A stretch of 51,658 nt of DNA, taken from a virus. Made by a program: the position numbers and the translations under genes. The notes under the pieces were generated by a model. It was given only the letters and a program-made list of their open reading frames with translations, was not told the origin of the DNA and searched no databases. Each line of letters opens with the position of its first letter. Position 1 is the stretch's first letter. This document shows, piece after piece, positions 18,606 to 26,922 of the stretch. The stretch lies in IMG/VR virus record IMGVR_UViG_3300035698_009402, positions 1-51,658 of that record; one strand, given 5' to 3'.

Positions 18606-21600
18606 ATGGTTTTAAGAAAAATTACTAACGCAACAATTGAAAGTAACACTATTATGGGTTACAATATGCAAAATACCCAAGTAGAAGATTATCATTTAGT
18701 TTCTGATTTACGTGCAAACATACAATCAGGCAATAATAACGCTTGGGTTAATGCTAACGACTATATTACATATAATTTACTTAATGAAAGAATTAATATA
18801 GTACAAGATAATGTTGCATTAATCTCTCCTAATAAAGCTAATTTTTTATGGACTAATACTATTACTACAGATGGTAGTAATATATACTTTATAGGACAAG
18901 ATGTAGAAAGCATTGATCAAACTAGTGTTTATTTAGATGGTGTTTTACAGAGTCAAAATGCGTATATAGTTAATACAGGCAATTCTACTATTCAATTTGT
19001 GGATAGTGTTTTACCGGGAGCATCTACTTTAGTAATAGACGCATTTTACTACTCTGGAACAGAATTTCTTTATGAAAAAGATATTTTACAAGATTTATCT
19101 AGATTGAGTTTTATAGATAACTTTGATGTTCAACGCCCAACTCACAGTATTGACTTTCAAAACATAAAGAAAACTGAAAATTTATTAATAGTTGAACAAC
19201 CTAATGAAACATATACTATTAATGCTAAGAGACAGTTAGAGAGAGTTCCACCGAACACACCTCGTGTGTATCATGATCCTAATACTGGAGAAAGACTAGG
19301 AGTATTAAAAGAAGCTGCAAGATATAATTTTTGGCATGATTCTAGTAATGTTTTAAATAATGCATTTGTTTACACTACTAGTGGTACTGGTACTATTAAT
19401 GCAAATGCAGCAGAAGCTCCCGACGGTAGTGATAGCGCTTTTTCTTTTATACCTGATGCAGACACAGCTACTCATGCTATTGACATGAGATTAACTCAAT
19501 GTCCGGGAGAGGGACAAGCTGAGTATGTTTTTGATATGTTTATTAAGTCTGCTGGATATTCTAATTTTGCTTTTAGAGCTTATGATGGAAATAATTATTT
19601 CTTACAAGTTACTGCTAACTTAGCTAATGGAGTAATATTTAGTGAATTAGGCGGCTCTTGGAATATGGACAAATTATCTAATGGATGGTTTTGGCTTCAA
19701 GGAACTAATACCTTATCTGAAACATCAACAGGTTTTACTTCTGTATGCGGATTTGAGTCTCTTGCTAATAATCAAATGTCTAGAGGTTCTTACTTAGGAG
19801 ATGGAGTTAACGGTACTTATTTCTGGAAGCCAAGAATAGCTATAGGAAATGTAGCTGCTATGCCTATAATTTATGAAAATGATACATCTAATGATACTAT
19901 TCAGGCAGATATAGTATATACTAATGTTCCTTTACAAGATTACGAAGATTTTGAAAATAGTTTAAGACTAAAAGTTATTAATAGAAGTAATGTGTCTAGT
20001 GATAATGAATATATTACTATAGCTAGAATGGCTAATACTAGAGGTAATACTACTCAAGAAATTAAAGTATTGGCTAATAGTAATGTTAATGCAGTAACTG
20101 ATATATCTGTATCTTTCGATAGTTACCAAAATATAATTACTAATACCAGAGGTACTAGTAACGTATTAAGTAATACTAATATTTATCCTGAAAAATTTTT
20201 TAGTATAAGTGCTACTGCATCAGCGTCTGAAAGCGTGCAATTTAAATATGACGGAACAAAAATGTTTATAGCTACTGGAGCAGATGAAATTGTAGAATAT
20301 GATTTATCTGAAAGTTGGAATATAGATTCTGCTGTACAAATAGGATCTTTCAATACGTCTTTAGGCACTACTTTAAAAGATGTAAAAATATCTCAAGATG
20401 GTACTAAAATGGCAACTCTGGATCAAACTACAGAAACTTTATCTAGTTTTGCTCTAAGTACCCCTTGGCAAGTAAATACCTCTTCTTATGTAAGTAATTT
20501 GGACTTAAGTGTAGATACTGCATTATGCTTAGGATTTACTATATCTCCTTTAGGCACTGAATTAATAGTAGCCGATTATTCTAATGATAAATTATTTCAA
20601 TATAATCTAGCATCTTCTTGGGATATAGCAAACGCTACTTTACACGATAGTAGTCTACCTCTAACTTATTACGGTATTAATCCTGTATACTCTATATTTA
20701 TAGATGATTCTGGTAAAGAATTATATATAGGAGAACGTAATAGAGGAAATGTTATGCAAATGTCCATGACAGATTCTTGGGATATATCCAGTATAATATA
20801 TCAAAAACAATTAACTCTTATAGACATATCTGGAGCTACTACTACAGGTTCTCTGGCTTTAAGTAATACTGGATCCAAGGCATATGTACATAGTAGTACT
20901 AATAATATTATAGAATTTAATTTAGGAATTAACTACGATATTTCTACTGCAGAATATGTACAGGAATTTGGTACCAATGTTAGTTCTCTTACTAGAGGAA
21001 TTACTTTTGATAATGTCGGGTCTAAAATGTACGTATTGGACCAAACTACCGCAGATATAAAACAGTTTAATCTATCAGAAAGTTATAATATAGCTACTAG
21101 TAGTTATCATAATATATTTAGTACTGTAGGACAAAATCCTACTGCGCAAGATATAGCTTTTCAAAATGACGGAAGTAATGTATTTGTTATCAATACATCC
21201 AACTTATCTAGATACAGTTTATCTACTTTATATGATATATCCACATGCGTATTAGAAGAAAGTCATGATATTGGTGATAATTTATATGAAACTACTACTT
21301 TAAAGGGTTTAGATGTTTCTCCCGACGGCACTAAATTCTTTTTAAGTACTACAGGAAGTTTTGTATATCAATTAAATACTGAAGTACCTTTTTCTGTTAA
21401 TGATATTATTTATGAAAGAGAACTATCTCTAATAGGTGATACTACTCTTTCTTACGGATTAAGAATATCTGATAGCGGACATAAATTGTATGTATTAGAT
21501 AGAGGTGCTAATGTTCACGAATATGATTTATCAAGTAATTTCGATTGCAACACAGGAACTTTAGTAAACGAATTTGATACTACGAGTTTTGTGGAAAATC

Positions 21601-22631
21601 TTACTACAGGATTAGAATTTAGTGAAGATGGAACAAAAATGTATATAAGCGGGTATGCCCTAGATAATGTAGCTCAATTTAATTTATCTTCTGCATGGGA
21701 TACTAGCACTGCTGTAGTATCTAATAATTTACAAATATTAGTTGCTGGATCTTCAGAAACATCTAGTACTGCTATGCGTTTAAAAGATTCGGGAACAAAA
21801 CTGTTTATAACCGGTCTTGGAAGAAAAGTTAGTAAATTTGATTTATCTATACCTGATGATATAACTAGCGCAACTTTTAACGGGGAAATAACTCTAAGTA
21901 ACGTATCTTCACAAACAGTTGCTGGACTAGAATTTAATAATGATGGAACAAAAATGTTTCTTTCTGAGTATACTCACGATAAAATACATCAATATGATTT
22001 ATTAGAGGCTTGGAATCTAGATACTGTTGTAAATTCTCTTACTATGTCTATGTTTCATTATGACACAGTAGGTACAGGAATTGCCTGGGATTCTGCTGGT
22101 TCTAACTTATACATAACAGGTTTCATAACAGATCAAGTTACTCAAATAAAAGTATTTAATAATCATGATTTATCGTCTATCAGTAGTAGTACTAGAGCTT
22201 ATTTCGTAGGTCAAGGAAATACTCCTACTAGTGTGAGATTCAGCCCTGATGGGATGAATGTTTATGTTACGGGAGATACTTATGATAATGTTATGCAAGT
22301 ATCTTTAGGTGAAAGTTTTAAAATATCAACAGTTACTTATGATTTTCCAGTATACTCTATAGACAATTCTTCTTCCTCTAAACAATTTATTATAACTCCA
22401 GATGGTAGTAAATTAATTACTTTATTTGAACAATCTGGAATAGATAATGTACAACAGTACGCCTTACATACAAGTCATAATCTTAATAAGTATAATCCAA
22501 ACGTAGGGTTCGATTTCGATACTGTATATTTTGGAGAAAATAAAACAAAACATTACAGCATGATTATTCAAAGTATAGATACTTTTAATAATAACTTAAG
22601 TAACGCTGACTTAAGTACTTTATCTACATAA
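18606..22631 (+). CDS. Giant tail fibre with beta-propeller-like repeats
   Basis: 1341 residues. The first 440 are paralogous to the fibre at 14833, with the same attachment region, the same PPNTPRVYH motif and the same lectin-like region ending in AAMPIIYENDT. From about residue 530 the protein changes to about 14 repeats of 45-50 residues of the form G-T-K-M-F/Y-I/V ... Q-F-N-L-S-x-x-W-D-I-S-T-A, as in NHL- or YVTN-type beta propellers, enough for two seven-bladed propellers. A likely alternative or second receptor-binding fibre. The ribosome site AGAGGG precedes the ATG by about 9 bases. Confidence 0.8.
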   Translation: MVLRKITNATIESNTIMGYNMQNTQVEDYHLVSDLRANIQSGNNNAWVNANDYITYNLLNERINIVQDNVALISPNKANFLWTNTITTDGSNIYFIGQDVESIDQTSVYLDGVLQSQNAYIVNTGNSTIQFVDSVLPGASTLVIDAFYYSGTEFLYEKDILQDLSRLSFIDNFDVQRPTHSIDFQNIKKTENLLIVEQPNETYTINAKRQLERVPPNTPRVYHDPNTGERLGVLKEAARYNFWHDSSNVLNNAFVYTTSGTGTINANAAEAPDGSDSAFSFIPDADTATHAIDMRLTQCPGEGQAEYVFDMFIKSAGYSNFAFRAYDGNNYFLQVTANLANGVIFSELGGSWNMDKLSNGWFWLQGTNTLSETSTGFTSVCGFESLANNQMSRGSYLGDGVNGTYFWKPRIAIGNVAAMPIIYENDTSNDTIQADIVYTNVPLQDYEDFENSLRLKVINRSNVSSDNEYITIARMANTRGNTTQEIKVLANSNVNAVTDISVSFDSYQNIITNTRGTSNVLSNTNIYPEKFFSISATASASESVQFKYDGTKMFIATGADEIVEYDLSESWNIDSAVQIGSFNTSLGTTLKDVKISQDGTKMATLDQTTETLSSFALSTPWQVNTSSYVSNLDLSVDTALCLGFTISPLGTELIVADYSNDKLFQYNLASSWDIANATLHDSSLPLTYYGINPVYSIFIDDSGKELYIGERNRGNVMQMSMTDSWDISSIIYQKQLTLIDISGATTTGSLALSNTGSKAYVHSSTNNIIEFNLGINYDISTAEYVQEFGTNVSSLTRGITFDNVGSKMYVLDQTTADIKQFNLSESYNIATSSYHNIFSTVGQNPTAQDIAFQNDGSNVFVINTSNLSRYSLSTLYDISTCVLEESHDIGDNLYETTTLKGLDVSPDGTKFFLSTTGSFVYQLNTEVPFSVNDIIYERELSLIGDTTLSYGLRISDSGHKLYVLDRGANVHEYDLSSNFDCNTGTLVNEFDTTSFVENLTTGLEFSEDGTKMYISGYALDNVAQFNLSSAWDTSTAVVSNNLQILVAGSSETSSTAMRLKDSGTKLFITGLGRKVSKFDLSIPDDITSATFNGEITLSNVSSQTVAGLEFNNDGTKMFLSEYTHDKIHQYDLLEAWNLDTVVNSLTMSMFHYDTVGTGIAWDSAGSNLYITGFITDQVTQIKVFNNHDLSSISSSTRAYFVGQGNTPTSVRFSPDGMNVYVTGDTYDNVMQVSLGESFKISTVTYDFPVYSIDNSSSSKQFIITPDGSKLITLFEQSGIDNVQQYALHTSHNLNKYNPNVGFDFDTVYFGENKTKHYSMIIQSIDTFNNNLSNADLSTLST
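19242..19270 (+). repeat. 29-base block identical in the two giant fibre genes, copy 2
   Basis: Identical to 15466-15494, with the same inverted repeat at 19255-19269. Sequence on either side is alignable at protein level but diverged in DNA. Confidence 0.8.
20220..22480 (+). repeat. Coding repeats, beta-propeller-like blades
   Basis: Tandem blades marked by D-G-T-K-M-F/Y (for example at 20250, 21010, 21630 and 21940) and by a closing F/Y-D/N-L-S-x-x-W-D-I-S-T pattern. Spacing is about 140-150 bases. Many marine phage fibres show such S-x-D-G-T-K-M-Y-V blades. The copies are diverged at DNA level. Confidence 0.75.
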
Positions 22632-22646
22632 TTTTAAAAATAATAT

Positions 22647-22680
22647 TTGAGGTATGATAATAAATAAGTTATAGTATAAT
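22647..22680 (+). promoter_or_regulatory. Sigma70-like promoter candidate for the two small late genes
   Basis: TTGAGG at 22647-22652, a 17-base spacer and TATAGT at 22670-22675; a TATAAT follows at 22675-22680. It lies in the only non-coding gap of the plus-strand half before 23169, directly upstream of an AGGAG ribosome site at 22688. By eye only. Confidence 0.45.
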
Positions 22681-22699
22681 ACATAATAGGAGAAAGACT

Positions 22700-22840
22700 A
22701 TGAAAGAGAAAAAATCTGTTGAAACTATTCATGAAGTGGGTTCAAACCACGTACACCCGGATTTTAAAAATCTCGGTAAAGTAGGTCATCACCTACAAAT
22801 CGGTAAAGCAAAACCGGGAAAGATTAAACTTAAAAAATAA
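22700..22840 (+). CDS. Small basic protein of unknown function (46 residues)
   Basis: The ORF starts MKEKKSVETIHEVGSNHVHP and ends KPGKIKLKK, with five His and many Lys residues. The ribosome site AGGAG ends 7 bases before the ATG, and the next gene begins 14 bases after the stop behind its own GGAG. Good start signals and a following co-directional gene support it as real. No family is recognised; a His- and Lys-rich small protein could bind nucleic acid or belong to the virion. Confidence 0.6.
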   Translation: MKEKKSVETIHEVGSNHVHPDFKNLGKVGHHLQIGKAKPGKIKLKK

Positions 22841-22854
22841 GGAGAACTAATACT

Positions 22855-23169
22855 ATGGTTAATAAAAAAACAGCTAGTGGCGGTCCTTTTCCAGTACAGG
22901 ATGTTACAAGATCAACTAAATATCCAGGTGGTGGAGTAAGCGGCGGGCCTAAGAAATTAAATAACGCAAAACTAAATGGTCAAGTAGATCAGAATGTTTT
23001 TGGTTACTATGATGTAAAAGATTCAGATGTAACCGCAGGAAATGCACCTAAGCAAGGAGTAAACGATACTTCTAAAGGTCCAGGATCTTACGGCGTTACA
23101 AAGAAAATGAATGCAGGTCAGTCTTTTAACACTCTTGACTCAAATAAAGATGTTAAAGGCGGCATGTAG
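22855..23169 (+). CDS. Small Gly/Lys-rich protein of unknown function
   Basis: 104 residues, low complexity, rich in Gly, Lys, Asn and Asp (SGGPFPVQDV, PGGGVSGGPKK, YGVTKKMNAG), without Cys, Trp or membrane segments. It looks largely disordered. GGAG at 22841-22844 precedes the ATG. It is the last plus-strand gene before the convergent terminator and shares a promoter-like region with the 46-residue gene. It may be a small virion or head-associated protein, but this is not shown. Confidence 0.6.
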   Translation: MVNKKTASGGPFPVQDVTRSTKYPGGGVSGGPKKLNNAKLNGQVDQNVFGYYDVKDSDVTAGNAPKQGVNDTSKGPGSYGVTKKMNAGQSFNTLDSNKDVKGGM

Positions 23170-23171
23170 TT

Positions 23172-23230
23172 TTTGTCGACAACTCCACAAAATTAAATAA
23201 CTTATTTACTTAAAAAGAGTAGGCGACAAA
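23172..23230 (+). ncRNA. Structured 3' region before the terminator (possible RNA element)
   Basis: TTTGTCG (23172-23178) pairs with CGACAAA (23224-23230), and ACTC (23182-23185) with GAGT (23217-23220), leaving a symmetric 3x3 internal loop. The inner loop holds a weaker AAATA/TATTT stem. It lies between the last plus-strand stop and the terminator. It could be a stabilising 3' structure of the late transcript; a separate small RNA is not proven. Confidence 0.35.
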
Positions 23231-23232
23231 CT

Positions 23233-23262
23233 AAAAGGCCCGGAAGCAATTCCGGGCCTTTT
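23233..23262. terminator. Strong bidirectional intrinsic terminator between convergent halves
   Basis: A 13-base perfect inverted repeat: AAAAGGCCCGGAA at 23233-23245, loop GCAA, and TTCCGGGCCTTTT at 23250-23262. Pure A and T runs on the two flanks give a U-tract in both directions. It stops the plus-strand late transcript and the minus-strand thyX transcript. Confidence 0.95.
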
Positions 23263-23268
23263 TTATTG

Positions 23269-24123
23269 CTATAATTTACTTAGAAATTCTTTAAATCTAC
23301 TATCACTCATTCCTGTCGGCTTGTCAAATAACTCTTCAATACTATTAACCATACCTCTTTCTGCGCTACTAAGTATTATTTCATTTATCAAATCCATTTC
23401 ATCCTTACTGAAAGTCGTTGACTTCAGTATATGATTTTCAAAAGAATTGCATAATTCTGGATGAAGTTTCTTAGTTAAATCATATACAGCTTGTGCAAAC
23501 ATCCTAATTTCGTATTGAGCATGGCTGTCTAACCTAAGTTTTAGAAAGTGAAATAGATTATTTAAGTCCATTTTCCAATACATTTCAGTATAATTACTAA
23601 CAGGTAATACTATTCTAGCTAATTCTCTAGTAAGATCTCTAGATAGCAATTCTTTATAATTTTCATAACTATTTTTGTTACTAATACCTATGGTACTACT
23701 TAAAATATCCTTGGCAGAATCAGATAACTCACCTTCTCTACCTTGATTATTGTTTTTACTCTGGGGTTGCATAACTTCGTTATCAGGTGAGTAAAATTCA
23801 TCCGTCATTTCTGAGTATCTTGCAGAATATTCATTAAGACTAGCCGTTCTATGCCTAATCCATTGTCTAGCTACGAAAATAGGCATTTTAATATGAAATA
23901 CTAATTCTATCATTTCTAGAGGAGAAGTATGTTTGTGTCGTATTAAATAATCTGCTAATTGTATATTAGATTGCCTAGAGCTAGTACCTTTACCATAACT
24001 AGTTCTAGCTGCTCTACACACTCCGTCTATATTACCCATACTATCTACGATACCTACAAAACCATCATCAAATACTTTGATGTAATCTTCATTATTTTCC
24101 GTTATTTCAGATTGTTTTGTCAT
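23269..24123 (-). CDS. thyX: Flavin-dependent thymidylate synthase ThyX
   Basis: 284 residues. It makes dTMP from dUMP with methylene-tetrahydrofolate, FAD and NADPH. The ThyX motif R-H-R-x-x-S-x-N-E-x-S-x-R-Y is complete at residues 90-103 (RHRTASLNEYSARY). The RHKHTSPLE segment at 62-70 is also typical. It is the last gene of the minus-strand nucleotide block. Together with dUTPase upstream it forms a dUTP to dUMP to dTMP route. The start overlaps the 67-residue gene by 17 bases. Confidence 0.95.
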   Translation of the reverse strand: MTKQSEITENNEDYIKVFDDGFVGIVDSMGNIDGVCRAARTSYGKGTSSRQSNIQLADYLIRHKHTSPLEMIELVFHIKMPIFVARQWIRHRTASLNEYSARYSEMTDEFYSPDNEVMQPQSKNNNQGREGELSDSAKDILSSTIGISNKNSYENYKELLSRDLTRELARIVLPVSNYTEMYWKMDLNNLFHFLKLRLDSHAQYEIRMFAQAVYDLTKKLHPELCNSFENHILKSTTFSKDEMDLINEIILSSAERGMVNSIEELFDKPTGMSDSRFKEFLSKL

Positions 24124-24310
24124 ATGTGGTATTTATTACCTTTCTAGCTGAATATTGTAATTCATTTAAAATTCCCATAGCTTTTTGATAAGCTTCTATA
24201 TCCGTTAGTTCTATACTAAATTTATCAGTATTTTTAGATATTATATATTTTTCATCTAGTGTTTTTTCTACAATATCATAATCTGATTTATTTCCAAAAT
24301 GTACTATCAT
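24107..24310 (-). CDS. Small protein of unknown function upstream of thyX
   Basis: 67 residues, acidic at the start and ending in RKVINTTYDKTI, with no recognised domain. It overlaps thyX by 17 bases and follows the dUTPase gene by 45 bases, so it is probably part of the same transcript. Its pattern (a beta-beta-alpha-like order) resembles small DUF proteins common in phage early regions. No function is assigned. Confidence 0.55.
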   Translation of the reverse strand: MIVHFGNKSDYDIVEKTLDEKYIISKNTDKFSIELTDIEAYQKAMGILNELQYSARKVINTTYDKTI

Positions 24311-24355
24311 TATATAATACTTCTCAACATTTCTTGTATATATTTATCAATATAA

Positions 24356-24859
24356 TTAAGTTTTACCACTGCTTCCAAAGCCTCCTCTATCCCTTTGTTC
24401 GATTTTTTCTACGTTCTTTATAGTAACTCTAGGAATCGGCCTAAAACATAATTGAGCAATTCGTTCATTTGGTTGTATAAAATAACCTTCAGAACTAAAA
24501 TTACTTAATAAAATATGGATTTCGTCCCTATACTCAAAATCAATAGTTCCAGGACTATTTAATACAAACACATTATGTTTAGCTGCTAATCCACTTCTAC
24601 TTCTAGCTTCTATTTCCCAATCAGGTGTTTCTAATTGAATTTTTAATCCTGTAGGTATTTTTACGGAACCCCAAGGAGCTAGAAAAATAGGATTAGGTAT
24701 ACAAGCTCTAACATCATATCCAGCATCTGATTCTCTATTTTGAAATAAATCAAAATTATACTGCTTATCTTCTTCTAGCATTAAGGCTTCGTGTGTTTTT
24801 TCTATTTTTACTAATAATTCTAAAGTACTACCTTTAGATTCTATTGTATTTATTCTCAT
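24356..24859 (-). CDS. dut: Deoxyuridine triphosphatase (dUTPase)
   Basis: 167 residues, the size of trimeric dUTPases. All five motifs are visible: SDAGYDVRA (residues 44-52), ARSRSGLA (87-94), NSPGTIDFEYRDEI, RIAQLCF, and the C-terminal P-loop-like RGGFGSSGKT. It hydrolyses dUTP to dUMP, keeping uracil out of DNA and feeding ThyX two genes downstream. GAGGAA precedes the ATG. The N-terminal 40 residues are slightly longer than usual. Confidence 0.95.
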   Translation of the reverse strand: MRINTIESKGSTLELLVKIEKTHEALMLEEDKQYNFDLFQNRESDAGYDVRACIPNPIFLAPWGSVKIPTGLKIQLETPDWEIEARSRSGLAAKHNVFVLNSPGTIDFEYRDEIHILLSNFSSEGYFIQPNERIAQLCFRPIPRVTIKNVEKIEQRDRGGFGSSGKT

Positions 24860-24867
24860 CTATTTCC

Positions 24868-25317
24868 TCAAAAAATTAACTTGGTAACGTCTTCGTTGTC
24901 TAACCAACTTATGTCTAATTTCCAAGTATAATTACTTCTTTCATCATATTTAGCAAATGCTTTTTTTACTTCCAACTCGGCCATATGTTTACTTAAATTA
25001 TTTACTTTCATAAATTTACTTAAAGCTAAATCATAATTACCGTTTATTCTAGCAAGCCCAATATGTTTTACCATGTGACAAACAGGGCATAGACTTATTA
25101 AACCTTTTAGTTTTTGTATTTTATTTATATCATCATAATACCAAATTTCATGGCATTCTACGGGGTGTTTAGTACCTTTACCTCCGCATATTTCACATAC
25201 ATATTTAGCTTTAGCATAAGATTTTTTTCTTAATCTATCCCATTCACTTCTACTAACATTACTTCTAACATTCTTAAAGTGGCAGCTTTGAGGTACTAAT
25301 TCAATAGTTAATTTCAT
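24868..25317 (-). CDS. HNH-type nuclease-like protein
   Basis: 149 residues. Two zinc-type cysteine pairs (YVCEICGG near residue 40-46 and SLCPVCHMVKH near 76-86) flank a VECHEIWYYDD core, the usual arrangement of HNH proteins of the phage type. It overlaps the exonuclease gene by 4 bases, so it is part of the operon and not inserted inside another gene. It may act in recombination or be a free-standing homing nuclease. Confidence 0.75.
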   Translation of the reverse strand: MKLTIELVPQSCHFKNVRSNVSRSEWDRLRKKSYAKAKYVCEICGGKGTKHPVECHEIWYYDDINKIQKLKGLISLCPVCHMVKHIGLARINGNYDLALSKFMKVNNLSKHMAELEVKKAFAKYDERSNYTWKLDISWLDNEDVTKLIF

Positions 25318-26171
25318 AGTAAACTATTTTGAAGGGCGTGCCAGGCGATATCCCCTTCTTTTCCTGCTCTAATAGCTTCTTCATAATAATCTAATAGATT
25401 AATTAGATTTTCATTTAATTCTAGAGTGTAAATACTATCATTTAAATTCTGAATATATTTGGATTTACCCGGTATAGGTAACGCGGATATAACATTATCA
25501 ATAGTTTTATATTGTTTAGCTAATCCTATACCTCTTTTAGGCCCTATACCTTCTACTCCATCAATATTATCTCCCTTATCTCCCATTATAATTTTAGCAG
25601 TTAGATATTCATAAGGGGTACAATCTAAATCTTGGTGTAAACTCTCTTTAGTAACTTCTTTTCTACTAAATATATTAAAGATACTAACATCTATATCTAG
25701 TAATTGATATAGATCCTTATCGCTAGAAATAATCCAAGTATGATCGTAACTATCTGCCATATTTTGTACAAAGAAAGTTATAAGATCATCAGCTTCTACA
25801 CCTCGGAATTTATAAAATTCTAATTCTAAATAGTTGTCTATTAAGTCATTTAGACAATCAAAAAATTCAGTTTTCTTTAACTGTTCTTCTTCTGTTAAAT
25901 CTTTTTTGCGATTATCTTTATATGAAGGTAATATGATATTTCTGTAATAGCTTTTACCGTAATCAAAACATAATATTACTCTTTCTGCATTATAACTTTT
26001 TCCTATACTAATTGCTTTTTTAATATAATCTTCTTGGTAAGAAGCATAGTTATATTTTCCTACGTATGAGAAAGCGAAATTATTACCGTCAATTAATATT
26101 AAATTTTTACCATCAGTATTAGCAAGAATCTCTTCTTCCATATCTACCAAATCATCCCATGTCTCTGACAT
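25314..26171 (-). CDS. 5'-3' exonuclease / RNase H-type flap nuclease
   Basis: 285 residues, of the family of T5 D15 and the N-terminal domain of Pol I. Acidic motifs are visible: LILIDGNNFAF (residues 23-33), RGVEADDLI, WIISSDKDLYQLL, and the helix-hairpin part IMGDKGDNIDGVEGIGPKRG. The family removes RNA primers and flaps. The polymerase in this window lacks such a domain, so this gene would supply it in trans. The ribosome site AAAGGA precedes the ATG. Confidence 0.9.
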   Translation of the reverse strand: MSETWDDLVDMEEEILANTDGKNLILIDGNNFAFSYVGKYNYASYQEDYIKKAISIGKSYNAERVILCFDYGKSYYRNIILPSYKDNRKKDLTEEEQLKKTEFFDCLNDLIDNYLELEFYKFRGVEADDLITFFVQNMADSYDHTWIISSDKDLYQLLDIDVSIFNIFSRKEVTKESLHQDLDCTPYEYLTAKIIMGDKGDNIDGVEGIGPKRGIGLAKQYKTIDNVISALPIPGKSKYIQNLNDSIYTLELNENLINLLDYYEEAIRAGKEGDIAWHALQNSLL

Positions 26172-26236
26172 TTTTTATCCTTTTCTTATTTTATACCGAA
26201 TTTTACCATCATAATGACTAATGTGCAAATTAATTT

Positions 26237-26716
26237 TTATTTACTTTTACTTATCATATCTTTTAAATCTTGATTTTCTTGTATAAATTCTTCTAATATA
26301 CCTATTTTAAAATCGTAACCAAATGAATCTATATGTAATTGATTTTTACACTTAAATCCAGTATTCCAACATACAAAATTCTTACTTCGATTCCATCGAA
26401 ATATTACTAATGGGTAGTATATTCTATTACTAAGTTCAGTCATAACATCAGCTTCTTCTTGACTTTGGTCCCAAAAACTGTATATTTCATTACTCTTAGC
26501 TGTAAGTAGATTATTAAAGTTTATCTCTTTATAATGTTTACACTCAATAGTAAAAGGCCATATATGCATATGATGAGGCGCCCATACGTCTCCTTTTAAA
26601 TAGCTTAAGGCTCCGCTGCTAGGAACTCTTTCAAAGTTTATACCATATTCTTTAGTTAAAATATCTCTTATTTTTCTTTCGAAGGCTCCACCTTTTGCTG
26701 CGCTTTTATTGACCAT
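26237..26716 (-). CDS. PD-(D/E)XK nuclease, Holliday-junction-resolvase-like
   Basis: 159 residues, start taken at the ATG at 26716 because AAAGGAA lies at good spacing; a longer form starting at 26785 is possible. The nuclease core is GAFERKIRDIL (conserved Glu), RVPSSGALSYLKGDV (Asp), and FTIECKHYKEI (E-x-K), the order of Hjc-type and other PD-(D/E)XK enzymes. A C-terminal W-x-R strand and a helix follow. It would resolve branched DNA during packaging or recombination. It is the first large gene after a terminator. Confidence 0.7.
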   Translation of the reverse strand: MVNKSAAKGGAFERKIRDILTKEYGINFERVPSSGALSYLKGDVWAPHHMHIWPFTIECKHYKEINFNNLLTAKSNEIYSFWDQSQEEADVMTELSNRIYYPLVIFRWNRSKNFVCWNTGFKCKNQLHIDSFGYDFKIGILEEFIQENQDLKDMISKSK

Positions 26717-26814
26717 AATCTTTTTCCTTTCCTCAAACGGCACATATTTATCCAGTATTCTGAAGTATCTCCATTTTTGGCCCATTTTCTCTTGGGTATT
26801 ATTTTTAGACTCAT
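26668..26814 (-). CDS. Candidate small basic protein overlapping the resolvase start
   Basis: 48 residues in a different frame (MSLKIIPKRKWAKNGD at the start). It has AGGAG eight bases before its ATG, better than the longer resolvase start in the same DNA. It overlaps the resolvase gene by 49 bases. It is the first ORF after the terminator at 26863-26904. The evidence is only the start signal, so it is a candidate. Confidence 0.4.
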   Translation of the reverse strand: MSLKIIPKRKWAKNGDTSEYWINMCRLRKGKRLWSIKAQQKVEPSKEK

Positions 26815-26862
26815 AATGTATGCTCCTAAATTTTTATTTACGTAAAATTAAATAAAAACATT

Positions 26863-26904
26863 AAAAAAGTCATGTTCTGCACTATGACGGAACATGACTT
26901 TTTT
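26863..26904. terminator. Bidirectional intrinsic terminator after the RNR-glutaredoxin genes
   Basis: A 15-base perfect inverted repeat: AAAAAAGTCATGTTC at 26863-26877, a 12-base loop, and GAACATGACTTTTTT at 26890-26904. On the minus strand it follows glutaredoxin by 18 bases and ends in a U-run. It divides the minus-strand genes into separate transcripts. Confidence 0.9.
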
Positions 26905-26922
26905 ATTTTAAAAATTCAAATT

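Noticed and set aside
14833-22631. Diversity-generating retroelement acting on the fibre genes
   Set aside because: No reverse transcriptase gene and no template and variable repeat pair with A-specific changes were seen in the window.
24868-25317. HNH gene as a homing insertion inside an intron
   Set aside because: Its neighbours are intact genes and it overlaps the exonuclease gene by 4 bases, so no intron is needed.
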